DNA from: Heterobasidion occidentale
Taxonomy: Eukaryota; Basidiomycota; Agaricomycetes; Russulales; Bondarzewiaceae
Length of the DNA: 64,000 bases
Assembly (NCBI GenBank): GCA_039111635.1
Contig: JBCAQO010000001.1
Coordinates: 1,488,001-1,552,000, forward strand
Direction of reading: 5' to 3'
Shown: positions 1 to 11,727 of the stretch, in pieces
Layout: every line of letters starts with the position of its first letter
How positions within the stretch are numbered: position 1 is the first letter of the stretch
Position numbers and translations under genes: made by a program
Notes under the pieces: model-generated
Told to the model about the DNA's origin: nothing
The model's database searches: none
What the model saw: the letters and a program-made list of their open reading frames with translations, nothing else

Positions 1-656
1 GGGCGTGCATGCAGTTGCGTAAGTGCTTGCAGAGGATTTGGTGCCATAGTCGACACGGCCAGGACAACTTAACAGCACGAACGAACAGTCAATCGAGTGT
101 CTCCTCGCACTAAACGCGAGCACATTGAGAACCCAAATACGCGTACCAGCAACAGGGTGATTCCAACCCTCAACAGTAGATGGAATGTGATCTCCCTCAA
201 CACATCTCTTAAGCTCATCCCACCAGGGCGTCCGTATATTCGTACTCCCTTCCTTCTCAGCCGCTGCAGCGCCTGCACGCTCCCAATTCTCGACCCACTT
301 CGCACATCGACGCGATACTCGCGCGCTAATCCAGTCTATCGTGCGCCCAGCACGTTGCTCCTCATCTTCGCGACATCCCGCCTCAATTTCGGCCAAGTCG
401 GAGAAACGTAGGGCAAACGAGGGGTGGGGGACGGGTGTGAGGGTTATGGTGCGTGTTGTGACTGAAGTGCAAGTTAATCCCTCATCAGGAAACCCGGTGA
501 TATAAACAAATCGGGAATACCTTGAGGAAGAGGGGAGAATGATTGAAGAATCTGTGAGAGAGGTGGGAGAGACGATGAGGTGAGAAGGTCGACCAAGTCT
601 GGAGATGGGAGAATGCATATATGAGGACTGAGAGACGATGGCAAAATGGGTGCCAT
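1..656 (-). CDS. TRS85: TRAPP complex subunit Trs85/TRAPPC8, N-terminal part (runs off left edge)
   Basis: Partial gene read right to left. Exons are 521-656, 147-461 and 1-67; introns of 59 and 79 bp have GT/AG ends and matching phase. The first 172 residues are present. I chose the ATG at 656 because the protein then opens MAPILPSSLSPHICILPSPD, the start I associate with agaricomycete Trs85; an upstream in-frame ATG at 680 is less likely. Visible family-like blocks are FALRFSDLAEIE near residue 65, TPWWDELKRCVEG near 125 and VLAVSTMAPNPLQAL at the edge. Trs85 is the TRAPPIII subunit that directs Rab1/Ypt1 activation to early Golgi and autophagic membranes. The family call is from remembered sequence character and should be confirmed by a domain search. 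Confidence 0.65.
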
Positions 657-1440
657 GAACAGTAAATGCGTAAACTGCACGCGCTCGTCTCAGTCCGTGT
701 TCGCTGTAGTCTCCGTGGCTGACCTTTACACAGAAGACAGTCGTTCTGTGTATAAGATGTTCGCTGGAGAAATAGTCGTATGTCGTGGCCGGCTTCAGGC
801 GCGGTCAGCGATGGCCCTGTGCAAATTCGAATATCGGACGTCGACCGCGTTCTATGAGGGACCGTGCCGGACAAAAACAATTGAAACCTCCCTTCCTGAT
901 GGTAAATCAGCACTTTTCGAGCAAAAGGCAGCTATCTTGAACAATTGTTAGAGATTGTCATAAATTGTCAGGAATTGTCGTCATAAGTCAACAAATCCCA
1001 GCTGACACTAACATTTCTCACCATATATCCCCTCAAACTATCGGCAATTGTTGGCACTTTGGAGTTAATGCTGTAGTTCCTCTGTTCTAATCTCATTTGT
1101 TCAGACCCCAGTTGTTCATAATTGCTGGCAATTGTCCGCAGTTGCTAGGAATCCACACATAACAATAAATTGCCAGCAATTGTTGTCAATTGGCAACTGG
1201 AATAATGTCAGCAGTTGTCAGCAATTGCTGACAAGTTCCGGCCATACCCAACTAAGTCATTTTTTGCTGATTTTTGTCCAAGAAAACCCTTCATACGTCA
1301 GCGCTCAGCACAGGCGTCAGCCACCCGTCGGCACCTCAGCCACTATCAGGAGAGACACACGATGGCTAAGAATGTAAAACACAGTACAGCGCTACAACAT
1401 CTCAAAAAGGGTGACGTCCAACAGCATAACAGCACCAGAT
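657..1440. other. Intergenic region with a cluster of CAATTG palindromes
   Basis: No convincing gene. The stretch between the Trs85 start and the GCP4 stop holds six CAATTG cores (942, 1045, 1129, 1177, 1187, 1222), several inside longer inverted repeats; see the separate repeat entry. Confidence 0.6.
942..1234. repeat. Cluster of CAATTG-centred inverted repeats
   Basis: Six CAATTG hexamers lie within about 290 bp. The clearest is a perfect 20-bp palindrome, TTGTCAGCAATTGCTGACAA at 1215-1234, which overlaps related half sites (TGCCAGCAATTG at 1171, GTCAATTGGCAAC at 1185). CANNTG is the general E-box form bound by bHLH factors, so a regulatory role is possible, but a decayed repeat is equally possible. 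Confidence 0.6.
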
Positions 1441-3774
1441 TCATGTAAGACCGCCTTGCTTCAGGATACCCGATGCAACCTCTTTCCCAATCTTTGGCTT
1501 CGAGAACTCGCCGTTGAAGTCCAGTCGCAAAAGCAGCCGTTCGACATGTCGACGCACATCACCATCACCTTCAAACCGCTTCCCCTCCTTTGTCCGGATA
1601 GATGTGTGGAGGTGCGGGAAAAGGGAAGTGTTGACAGTGTTGCTCAGCAGCACGGATTTCGAGGCATCTGTTCTCAACGACTGCTGAGATGTCGAAAGCG
1701 ACAGCTGTTCATAGAAGGCTTCCATCAGGGAATGAAACGCCTGTAAACGAATGTGAGGATACAAAAAGTCTTTAAAACAAGGTTTGGTACTTCGTTGATT
1801 TCTGCCACTATTTTCCAACGCTCCTTTACCATCTCGCCCACTTTGTTTCCGCCCTCAGCCAGGCTTCCTTCAAACAAAAGGGCTGGCAGAATGTCACCGC
1901 CCCACCGCTCTACCTGCGCTACGAATTGCTCGCACAACTCGAAGATTGGCCGAATTATCGCCGTCAATGCCGTATTAGAGAGTAAAGTCCCCGTCAATAG
2001 TCGCTCAAGGTAGGTGTTATGCATATTGCGCAGGGTAGTGAAATCGAGCGGTGCAGAAGCAGAGATGGTGTTCGGGTCAGAGACCGAAGAGGCAGATTGA
2101 TTTGTCGGAGGAATAGTCTGTGAAGGGGCTCGTTCTCGTCTTGCGGCCTGTTCTGTGTGACCTCTGCTCTCTATCTGCGGGTTGACTAGCAGTCGCCTCA
2201 GCCTCCGAAACTCGACGTCGACGACATCTGTCATCACATACTCGAGCATGTTGTCCAGAAACCAACTCATCTCTCTCACAACACCCCAGCCACATCGTAG
2301 AAGTAGCTTTCGATCGTCAAGGTCTTCCACCGTCCCGCCCTCTCCGAGACCAGTCCACCGCCGCCTCGCGCGCTGCGAATTGGAAAGAGAGGTCCAACAT
2401 GCATGTATTCGGGTGTGAGTCTTGCGAAGGGACGACAGATACGCAAAGAGGGCGCGGTACGTTTGTAGATCATGTGGTTGCAAAAACAGATCGAGCGGCC
2501 ACTCTACTTTATAACTGAGGCACAGTGGTGTTCCAAGAAGGAGGTCATCAAAAGCAGTTTCCTCGAGAATATTGCTATTGATAGAGGATGCAAGGTCCTT
2601 TGGTTCCTTCAAGGTTGGAAGAAGTGGGCGGAGGGGTCCGGAAGGAAGGTGGAAACGGAGGCGAGATAGAGAGGGATCAAGCTGAGCACTTGTCCCGAGT
2701 GAAGCTCGCAGGAGTGCTAGCTGGAGATCCTGCTCCCGAATAATAGTCGAAGGTCCCGTACGGCCTGTTAAGCGGGACAGCTTCAATCGTTCGAGTTCCC
2801 GAATCAACGAGAGGCTGAATTCACCGTTGCGAATAAAGAAATAATTCGCACTAGGAGAGTGAGTGAGCATAATGATTAGCGCCAAAATAAATCACGACAT
2901 ACAGGGAATCGACAGCATCTTCAACGTCTTTTCGAGTGAGCACATGAAGCCAGAGCCATTCGCTGATGTTTGTCCGAATCTCAGCAATGACCCGATCAAA
3001 TTCGTACTGATCTTCGGCAAGGACGCCTTCAAGTAGTTGTGTATGCTCTGAAGCAAGACTTCTGGGAGGCTGCTCTTGCCATTTGGCGCTTTTGACAGTT
3101 CCGATCGCACGACCAACGTACGCAATCGAGTTGCGTGACTGGAGGGACACACACGATGGTATGGAGCCATCAAGAAGGGTATAATCTTTCGAAGCCAAGG
3201 GCTCTGCGGATGCCAGGGTCCCGTGAACCAAGAATGCGATCAACTGTGTTCGCCAGACACGCTGTACGGCTGATGAAAGACGAGAGACGATGGCTGCGAT
3301 CCGATGAGTTCCGTGTAGCGAGCGCATGAGAAGCATGTCAATAAGGGGGCCAGGTTTCCACTCAGCCTGAGACTGAAGTTGATCCACCAGGGACTCAAGG
3401 GCGATGAAAGGCGCGTCCCATTCAGCAAAGGCCGCGCGGATGGAAGAAAGTGGCACAAAAGATCCGCTTGCAACCAGGCTCGCATCGCGCTTCAGCACCT
3501 TCGCCTCTGTCTCAATAACGAGGGCCTCATACTCGTCTTTGAGTATCTGATTCAATGTCGAACAAAGTGCGCAGATATAGCGCGAGGGTGAGCGCGCGAG
3601 GAGGGAGCAGGCGCGCTTGATCTTGCGGTAGCGAAACGCAATATGGCCAAGAGCTTCAAGGCATTGCTGTTCGCCTGGATGAAGGAGGGATTGGAATGCG
3701 GGGTGGATATTATGGTCTTTGGGGAATAGTGAGGACGAATGCCCAGCCAGAACGAGAAGGACTTCTGCAATCAT
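1441..3774 (-). CDS. Gamma-tubulin complex component 4 (GCP4, Spc97/Spc98 family)
   Basis: Three exons (2903-3774, 1791-2850, 1441-1740) separated by 52- and 50-bp introns give an uninterrupted 743-aa protein, close to the size of known GCP4 (about 670 aa). The start MIAEVLLVLAGHSSSLF matches the GCP4 N-terminal pattern. Other GRIP-domain features are WLWLHVLTRKDVEDAVDSL running over the first junction into NYFFIRNGEFSLSLI, the usual 'FFL..GEF' element, and a C-terminal helical region around TLRNMHNTYLERLL. GCP4 is one of the small non-core subunits of the gamma-tubulin ring complex, which nucleates microtubules at the spindle pole body. It lies tail to head with the Trs85 gene. The family is secure; the exact subunit (GCP4 rather than 5 or 6) is inferred from size and N-terminus. 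Confidence 0.88.
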
Positions 3775-4055
3775 GACATAACTTCGTCCACGCCGTCAAC
3801 TGATAAATATCAGGCTTGTTTCGTTGCACTCACCTCACCTTGGAGTAACGTAACTATCCTCAGCGCTCAGTCCTCCGTATCAAATATTGGCCAAGTCGGT
3901 GGTTGCACGCAAGACACAGCGTCGGACGCGCTCAATGCGCTCAGTCACGTGGATCGTGCAGGGTGTGCTGTGCAGCTCGGCGTAGCTCGGCGCCTCTGCG
4001 CGGAACGCCCATCGTTTACAGCGCTGACGATTTCACTCAAGCTTAGGAGAACGCG

Positions 4056-6376
4056 ATGAGCCACGGGGACGCGTTGACGAATGGCGACAACAACATAGTC
4101 ACTCTAGAGCGCGAGGCCAAGACTCCGCCGGCGGCGTTCTACCTGGATGATGCTTTCTCGGATGGCGATGAGCCAGAGTTGCCTTTCGAATTCTCTTCCG
4201 CGACGATTCGTGCTGAGCTGGGGAACTCCTTGTCTCCTCCATACGACGAGGGGGAAGGGGCCGAAGATGATTGGGCTAAGGAGCATCATTCATCTCGCAT
4301 CACGGACGCTTCCGTCTCCACCTTGACATCAATGGCCTCGAAGAGCGTTCACCTTCGCAATCGACAGCTTATTTCACTTTTCCCAATTCTCGCTCACCTT
4401 CAGCTGCCCATTCGTCCCCGCCTGCCATTGATTCTCGACAACTATCTTCCCAATTTGATCAGATTTCCCTCAACTCTCCTCATCTGGAGCGCGCTGAGGA
4501 GCGCATTCACGAGGAGCACCCCGTCGAGGAGAATAATGTCTCCGTCATGGATGACCATTCTAGCTCCAGTGATGATACCATCCCGCAAGATGTCCATGAT
4601 CCTGACGCCCACGATCCTGAACCAAACATCTATCCCACCGTTCACATTGATGCCTCAGTGTCATTTCCCGTCGTGGTCGAAGTCACGCCCAGCTCACGTC
4701 CAACTTCTCCAGCGGTTCACCCTGATGCCCGAGCACGGGCCTCGCAAGAAAATCCTAATGTACTCTCTCCTCCCGAGCCCAATCCGAAATCTGTTTCGAC
4801 ACCATCTCTTCCCATGCATTCTCCTTCATCGTCATTAGCGAGCGCAACACTACCTCGACCGTCTTCCGGCCACAGACCTACTCGTTCCACAGGTCCAAGT
4901 ATGTTTGAAAGAGTGGTAAGCAAAACACGGCCAACGTTCCTACCCCCGAAAAGCCGCGAGGAGGATAAGAAGCATATGGCCGACTGGGAAAAGATGATGA
5001 GACGGAGTCGTATTGCTGGTGAGTACCAACCGTAAACGGCTTTTGGGTCAAACCTCGTGAATCTGAAACGAAAACCAATCACAGAGGAAAAGCGCCGGAA
5101 AGCATTGAACGAACGGAGGCTTGTACGGGAGCTAAAGGTCGAAGAGTCACTCCACATCTGGGAAAATGAAATCCTTCCGGACTGGCGAGTGGTCAACCAG
5201 AATCCTGCGCTGAGAAGACTTTGGTGGACTGGAATACCAACGAAACTTCGAGCAACGATGTGGGAACGCGCAGTCGGAAATTCGTTGGCCCTGAGTAAAG
5301 GTAGATACTTCGTGTTCAATCTGAGAATTCTGATGTTTTTAATCACGGGTGTAAGATACATACCGGACATGTCTCGCTCGGGCTAAGCGCGCACTGGCGG
5401 CCGGTACATTCCCGACAACTACCATAAGTCTGATCGAAGACGATGTCTTGAACACGTTGCCGTCTCTACACATATTTCACCCAGAAACAGGACCCATGTA
5501 CCAGGATCTCAAAGACATGCTCTATGCATGGGTCGTTGCACGATCCGACGAAGGCTTGGGCTATGTACCGGGCGTCGCCAGGATCGCAGCTATGATCGTC
5601 TTAAACATGCCCCCGGTGCAGGGATTCATCACCATGCGCAACCTACTAGAGCGACATTGTATGCGTTCATTCTACGGCGGTCTAGCGACAAAAGACGATG
5701 TAAGTGGTTTGGAGGTCCATAATCGTCTTTGCTTTCTTACGTTGACCATACAGCATCCAGGTTGAAGCGTATTACAGGTAATGAAGGTCTGCCTTGATCG
5801 GAGGGGACAATTCACTGAGCATCAGTAGGATTTTTGACACTTTGTTGGCCGACGGGATGCCTAAAAGTGAGGCGTATCTGATGCCTGCAATGTCAGGATG
5901 CTAACCAGCCTACAGTCTACTTCAACTTTAAACAGCATCAGATATCGCCGTCTGCTTATCTTCCAGATTGGCTGATACCTGTATTCTTGGACCATCTTCC
6001 GTTCGAAGCGTGTGCTCGAATTTGGGATGTAATTCTGCTGGAAGGGGACTCATTCTTGTACCGAGCCTCTTTGGCAGTTCTAGCTGTCCTAGAGCCACGC
6101 CTATTCTTCCCAGACAAACAAGAGCTTATGGATTTGCTACGGTAAGCTATGCTCACATCAACGTTGAGTTCCTGTTGACGCCTCGATCCTTACAGTGGCG
6201 AGAACAAAGCAGCTCTGGAGGTAGCAAGACGAGATGGCGTACCTCTAAACGGAGGAAAATACGAGATATATGGCGTCGACGAGGAGACGCTGTGGGATCG
6301 TATTGGCGCTATGGACGATTGGTGGAAGGAGAGCACTTGGACAAGATTGCTGACAAGAGAACTACCGGACTTGTAG
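4056..6376 (+). CDS. TBC-domain Rab GTPase-activating protein
   Basis: Exons: 4056-5018, 5085-5300, 5356-5699, 5761-5777 (17 bp), 5829-5866, 5916-6141, 6196-6376. The predicted product is about 661 aa. The first third is low-complexity and Ser/Pro rich. The TBC domain follows: LWWTGIPTKLRATMWERAVG, then FHPETGPMYQDLKDML, GYVPGVARIAAMIVLNMP (the conserved YVPG region), YFNFKQHQISPSAYLPDW and FEACARIWDVILLEG. TBC proteins accelerate GTP hydrolysis by Rab GTPases in membrane traffic. The reading frame slips by one base near 4327: ASVSTL reads in one frame and INGLEERSPSQ in the next. Adding one base there makes the total length divisible by three, so either a base is missing from the sequence or the copy is mutated. 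The C-terminal GGKYEIYGVDEETLW block is intact. Confidence 0.88.
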
Positions 6377-7113
6377 AGAACCAAGACGTTGTAATAGGCA
6401 TCGATTGTCTCTGTACTTCTATCCATCATCATATTCTATACCTTTTTGCGTTGCTGATACTGTACTTAGATGATGGGGACAGATGGAAGGGTTTGCATTT
6501 GTGGTTTTCGGAGCCGCATCGGGCAAAATTGGAAGCACCTGTGCGGATCCTTCCGGTATTGCTTCTGGCCAGCAGCCTAGATTCATGATTCCGGTTCTCT
6601 TTCACTCCAGATGCTTCTTTATTGCTGTGCATGACGTCTGCGGGGACATGACTTCGCCTCATGAGCGCTGCCACTGCGCTGCCCGCCATGCTGCAAGGGC
6701 TCAATATCCGGTGTTTTGATCGAGTGTAATGAGATTCCAGCCTCCCCTACGCTTGGTCTCCGGCTGTCGAGAACCCTCTGTGACTCTGTCTGAACCACAT
6801 CTACCCGATATCACGCCACGGCCTACACTTTTTCTCGTCTTTCATGTTGTCGAGAGCGATCGAGCAGCTTCGAGCAGATTCTGGAGATAGGCCTCGACGA
6901 CTCTGGATGGGCTCGTAGCTCATTTTTGATTTCTGGCTATCCTGGTGTTCTCGGACCTCGGGGTCGATGGTGCGGCCTGTTGCTGCCTTACGGGAGGCAT
7001 ATAAATTGTCCCAGCTGAGGCCAGGATATCATCAGTTTCAAACACTCCATCGCATCCTATCCTCAATAACATCTTTGAAGTCTCCCTCTAGACTCATCTT
7101 CTCGCATCCATCC
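6377..7113. other. Intergenic region
   Basis: No convincing gene. It contains the 3' flank of the TBC gene and, at its right end, a TATA-like box ahead of the small gene at 7114. Confidence 0.6.
6999..7006 (+). promoter_or_regulatory. TATA-like box
   Basis: CATATAAA lies about 110 bp upstream of the ATG at 7114 and is followed by a pyrimidine-rich leader. The placement fits a core promoter for the small two-exon gene; inferred from position only. Confidence 0.35.
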
Positions 7114-7396
7114 ATGCCTTTGAGTCTCGTCTTTGCTGCTCGCAAACCAGTGAGCTCCCGTTTGTTCAAAAAGCAAGGATCGCTTCTGATGCAGCGCCCT
7201 GTACAGTCCCTCATCCTGTTTGGTACGCTCGAGACCCTTCTCGCGGCGGCTGTGTGGTCACAGTATCGGCAACCGAGGTATGTGGAATCATAGTCCAATA
7301 CCAAAATGCGTGATTGACTTCGTCTCCATGTGGATGGCAAGCATACTTACGGGCAAGCCCAAATCGCATATTCCGCCAGCGAAGTTCTGGTGGTGA
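7114..7396 (+). CDS. Small predicted membrane protein, 72 aa, function unknown
   Basis: I do not recognise this gene. Two exons (7114-7277, 7342-7396) with a 64-bp GTATGT...AAG intron join in phase to give 72 aa. The N-terminus is basic with few acidic residues (MPLSLVFAARKPVSSRLFKK), as in a mitochondrial targeting sequence. It is followed by one hydrophobic segment, SLILFGTLETLLAAAVW, and a short polar tail ending PAKFWW. If the intron is not used, the first exon stops at 7293 and gives 60 aa. A TATA-like box lies about 110 bp upstream. The layout fits a small inner-membrane mitochondrial protein, but that is inference from composition. Confidence 0.4.
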
Positions 7397-7556
7397 TTCC
7401 GATTTTTTTCGCAAAGCGGATCCCTATTATTTTATACATACCTTCATCACATCTGTAACACTGTAACATGGCTTAATGATTCAGCACTCGAGGTTCAAAA
7501 ACGGCGTTCCGTTTTGGTCATAAAGCAGAAGGAGAGCAACAAACAAGTATGATGCA

Positions 7557-8736
7557 TCAGCTAGCATCGATAGGCCTATCTTCCTCGTCGTCTTCGTCCT
7601 GGTTACTTTTCCAGAAAGAATACAATTTTCGTCGGTTACTGTCCCTAGTGTCTTGCTCGCTAGCCACATCAAACAGCTTCCGTAATAACGCCTTCCGGAG
7701 TGGCGACCTCTCCATCTTCCCCTCGCTTTTTGGGTCCAGCATACAGGCATTGTCCAATAGTGAAGCGTAGTCAACTTCCAAAACCCGACGACGCTTTGCG
7801 CTCGGTGGCTCGTCTGAGCGTGTCGTCGACAGTGATTGGAAAAGGGGGTCCAAAATGGCTGATTGTATGCGTGAGTAGGTGGTGTTAGAGACGGTGCGGG
7901 AGGAGAGGCTGAGGAACGGAGAGAGGATGGTGGCGAGAGGTGTAGGGATGGGCTCGTCATCAGATTCGTCGGGTTTTAATTGAGAAGCAACAGCTTTGTC
8001 GAGCTCCTCCAGGTAGATGTCGGCAAGGTGGTATGCCAAACTTGATGGGACGCGACTATCGTTCACACTTTGGGGGACGTCAATAATGCTCAATCTAACG
8101 CGACATAGAAAGGGTGGTACCATAGTGGACCGCCTGGACCAGCCAGTATGTCATTGTACTCTTCACAACAGACAGAGTCCCAGTTGCATCTCGCTAAGAG
8201 ACGGAATGACGCATTCGCGAAGCGACGGATGAGCATGTAGTACTTGTCGATCCTGAGGCCATTGAGTTAAGCGTCGCTCTGCGTGCTGTAGAGGACGTAC
8301 CTGAGGCGATCGATACCATTCCACTCACGGACCGTTGTGTCCCGGAATCCTCTGAGGAAAGCCAAGGAAGAGGCCGTGGACTCGATGGTCAAGAGAATCT
8401 CCGCGAGCTCACTTGCCAGAGCTTGTTGCACAAGAGGTTTATCCGACATCCAGAAGCCTAGAGATATAATATAAGTGATACAGTTTTATGCGAGGGCGGA
8501 CTACGCACAGTAAAATATGCCCTTCCACAATTTATCCATGTCATTTTTGCGAAGAGGAGGTCGGGACGAGTCCGAAAGGAAGATGGCGAGGCTTTTGATG
8601 GCCTTGTCTCGCGTTTTCTTGTCTTTAAACGTGTCATTCGAGAGTTGTTAAGCATCCGAATATAACACCCACCGGTTGAAGCCAGATATTTGCCCAAGGG
8701 AGGGACGCCCGGCGCCGAGCTCGATGCAGAAGCCAT
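7557..8736 (-). CDS. RRP1: Ribosomal RNA processing protein 1 (RRP1/Nop52)
   Basis: Five exons (8673-8736, 8509-8622, 8301-8457, 8121-8252, 7557-8067) with introns of 48-53 bp give an intact 325-aa protein. The start at 8736 is chosen because the protein then begins MASASSSAPGVPPLGKYLAS, typical of the family; an upstream in-frame ATG at 8808 exists. Nop52-domain features follow in order: [58 protein letters not shown], and SSLAYHLADIYLEELDK near residue 160. RRP1 is a nucleolar protein needed for maturation of 27S pre-rRNA into the large ribosomal subunit. A KRRR run near residue 260 may be a nuclear localisation signal. Confidence 0.92.
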
Positions 8737-9366
8737 TCTGAAGGACTTTACTTTTTCTGCCCAAACTGGGACGCGATTTGGATCTTCGCTGTTTGCCGAC
8801 GAATGCATAATGCCCGCGATGCTTTGTCAGAGCTCTGACCTACCTCTTGATTGACGCCACATCGGCGCATCGCACAGTTCGCATCCAGGATTGGTATTGC
8901 CTGACGAGCCACGGAAGGCGCGCTTGACCGACGACGTCTCGCTCCTGTCTTACGCATACCCGACGTCCGACAGACACCTGAATTACCATTCTGATGGGTT
9001 CCGGTGCTTCAAATATCTACTGCCGGCCGAGGTAGACAGGTGACGTCTGCTTGTTCGAGAATGCCTTCATGCAACCCGTCACCGATTCAGCCCCAGGCGC
9101 TGCCCATTCACTTTTCTCCGGTTTCAACAGGGTCCGTGTACAGGACATAAATTGCCCGTCCCTTGGTCGTCGCGGTGCCGGTCACGTTCGTCCCATCCAA
9201 AACACGCTGTTATTTGACTTTGGAGCCCCTGCTTCTAAGTTAGAACATGTACACATGTCCCGTGGCGCACATGATGTGGGAATCCCTGTCAATGCCATGT
9301 CTGCAAGCGCCAGCAGATCATATAAGAGCGATTCACCTTAGACGGTCATTGGTCGTCTTCTCCACC
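8737..9366. other. Divergent intergenic region between RRP1 and the DUF2235 gene
   Basis: Probably carries both promoters. A run with ATATAAGAG lies about 45 bp upstream of the ATG at 9367. No other feature seen. Confidence 0.5.
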
Positions 9367-11426
9367 ATGTCTGAAACAACCCCGTTGCTTGAGAACAGTC
9401 CGACCATCACAGCATACTCTGACGGGTCTGCAACCGAGTACACATCTTCATTGTCGTCTTCTCGTGCATGGATTCCTCAAGCACGGTCAAATCGTACGCT
9501 AGTTCTATGCTTTGACGGTACCGGCGATCAATTCGACCAAGATGTAGTGCTCCTAGCTTTGTATGGATCCTGTTCGTGTTGGCATTGATACTGGCCTGGC
9601 ACTCGTAGAACTCGAACATCGTCCAGTTTCTGGCTATGCTCAGGAAAGATGATAGCTCGAAGCAGCTTGTCTATTACCAGGCTGGGATCGGGACGTACAC
9701 CAACCCCGTCCTGGTCACTCCTGTTATCTCACAAGTATCGGAAACTCTGGATGAAATGTTCGCATGGAACTTGAGTGCGCATGTCAAAGGTACGGTATAT
9801 CGATACGACATCTCTTTCCCGGGAATCAGCACCTGAAAACTTTGACACCACATAGGCGGGTATGAGTTCTTGATGCAAAATTGTGGGTCGTTGATCCTCG
9901 ATGCGTTTTCATCCCACTCATATCTCCTGCAGACGCTTCCGGTGATAATATATGTATCTTTGGCTTCTCCCGCGGAGCTTACACAGCTCGTGCACTCGCT
10001 GGGATGCTCCAAAAAGTACGTATCCTACTTGCACTGACATCATCGGCACCAAAATAAACATGTTTTATAAAGGTTGGATTACTACCGGTCTGCAATCATC
10101 AACAACTTCCTTTTGCCTACACGATGTACGCGCGTGACGATGAGGATGGCTTGAAGCTCAGCATCATGTTCAAGAGGACATTTTCTATTGACGTGAAGAT
10201 CGAATTTCTCGGAGTTTGGTATGTCATATAGGCTATGCCATCCTGCAACGCTAACTTCTGGCCTCAGGGACACCGTAGCATCGTGGGACTTGTGCCTCGC
10301 TCCCTTCCCTTTGTCGGAACGAACAGTGCGATCCGCTTTTTCCGACATGCCCTCTCCCTGGATGAGCGCCGTGCGAAATTTATGCCGAGTTACTATATCC
10401 AGTCCGCCGAAAATGGACATTTGACGGCTTCACCTTCCCGTCCTTCTCCTGTTCGTAGGCAAACAAGTCAAATCAAGGCCTATGAGGATGAGGAAAACGC
10501 GAAGAGTGGGTTTACCACCAATGTGCTGGAGGTGTGGTTTGCTGGGGTTCACTGTGGTATGTCTGCTTGATATAGAATCGGCTGTCTTGTGCTGACTATC
10601 GTTTGCAGACGTCGGGGGTGGCTCCGTTCGTAATGGTGAACGTCACAGCCTTGCCCGTATCCCGCTTCGTTGGATGATACGCGAATGCTTCAAGGCCAAC
10701 ACAGGCATCATTTTTGACGGCAACATGCTTCGAGATGAGGTCGGTATGAATGTGGATTTCGACGCAATGTCGCTCAAACCTATGCCGCCTCCACGATTGT
10801 CACCTCGGCCTGAGCTCAAGACCCAGCACATGCAGCCCGATGACGACATCCCGTCGTTCCTCTCGTCGCTCTGGAAATTCGTCTGGAGTGCCGTGTCTTT
10901 CCCATTCATCCTCCTAACCAGCCTCATCACAGGCGGAAGGAAACCCTCAGTCAATGTTGAGCCCAGACCAAGCAGCCCATTCCTTGGTGAGGATGTCGAG
11001 GAGCTGCATGATATTTTGAGCCCAATATATGATCAGCTGCCACGCCAGTGGTACTGGCGTGTACTCGAGTGGATGCCTTTGCACGTCCAGAAGCAGAAGG
11101 CCCTCGTCGCTCAGACGGACAATGTAAATGACTACATCTGGACGTAAGTGTACATTCTATGTTATGAGCTTGTAATCTCGACAACTGTCGTATTGTTTTC
11201 TAGCATCAACAAAGGCAGAGGTCGGAAGGTATTCCGACATGTCATGGATCGACAACTCAAGATTCATCGATCCGTGAAGACGAGATTGGAGGCTCTGGAC
11301 GCGGCCGGGAAAGCAGGGACGTACGTTCCCCAGATCCGTCCCAAACTCCATCATGAGCCTGCGCGGAGAATGACGCATGAAGACTGGAATGTCAACGAGT
11401 CTACGTGGTTCAAGTGGTGGGACTAG
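9367..11426 (+). CDS. DUF2235 family alpha/beta hydrolase
   Basis: Exons: 9367-9543, 9609-9789, 9856-9882 (27 bp), 9933-10015, 10073-10218, 10268-10556, 10609-11143, 11204-11426; about 553 aa. The early motif RTLVLCFDGTGDQF is the DUF2235 signature. The nucleophile elbow GFSRGAYTARALAG (G-F-S-R-G) supplies the candidate catalytic serine. FLGVWDTVAS and WFAGVHCDVGGG are the later family blocks that hold the expected Asp and His. The family is related to bacterial Tle1-type phospholipases; its substrate in fungi is unknown. Exon 6 loses frame near 10283: DTVAS reads in one frame and VGLVPRSLPF in the next, as if GCATCC had become GCATC. Restoring one base makes the coding length divisible by three. 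Confidence 0.88.
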
Positions 11427-11727
11427 ATGTACATATCGTTCAGTCTGAAGCAGGGAACTTAGTGGCTCAACTACGGTACCTGTACGAGATCCACTTACGA
11501 TTCTGTACGAACCGTGCACGAGTACACCTCGCGATTAACTCACTACGTCATTGCGCTCGTTTCGACGTCAGCGGCACTGCAAATGTGTCGATCGGAATTA
11601 TTGCATGCGTTCCCCCTGGTCCCTCACTGCAACGTTGTGTACTTGAGTATCCTGAACCTCGCCGATCAGCATATACCACAAGCTTTCTGAGCTGATCATC
11701 GTGCGCAATCTGTTTTACGCATCCGTT
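11427..11727. other. Intergenic region
   Basis: Short spacer between two same-strand genes. Nothing recognisable. Confidence 0.5.

Noticed and set aside
9367..11426. Bacterial type VI effector acquired by transfer
   Set aside because: DUF2235 proteins are widespread in fungi and this gene has seven ordinary fungal introns, so recent transfer is unlikely.
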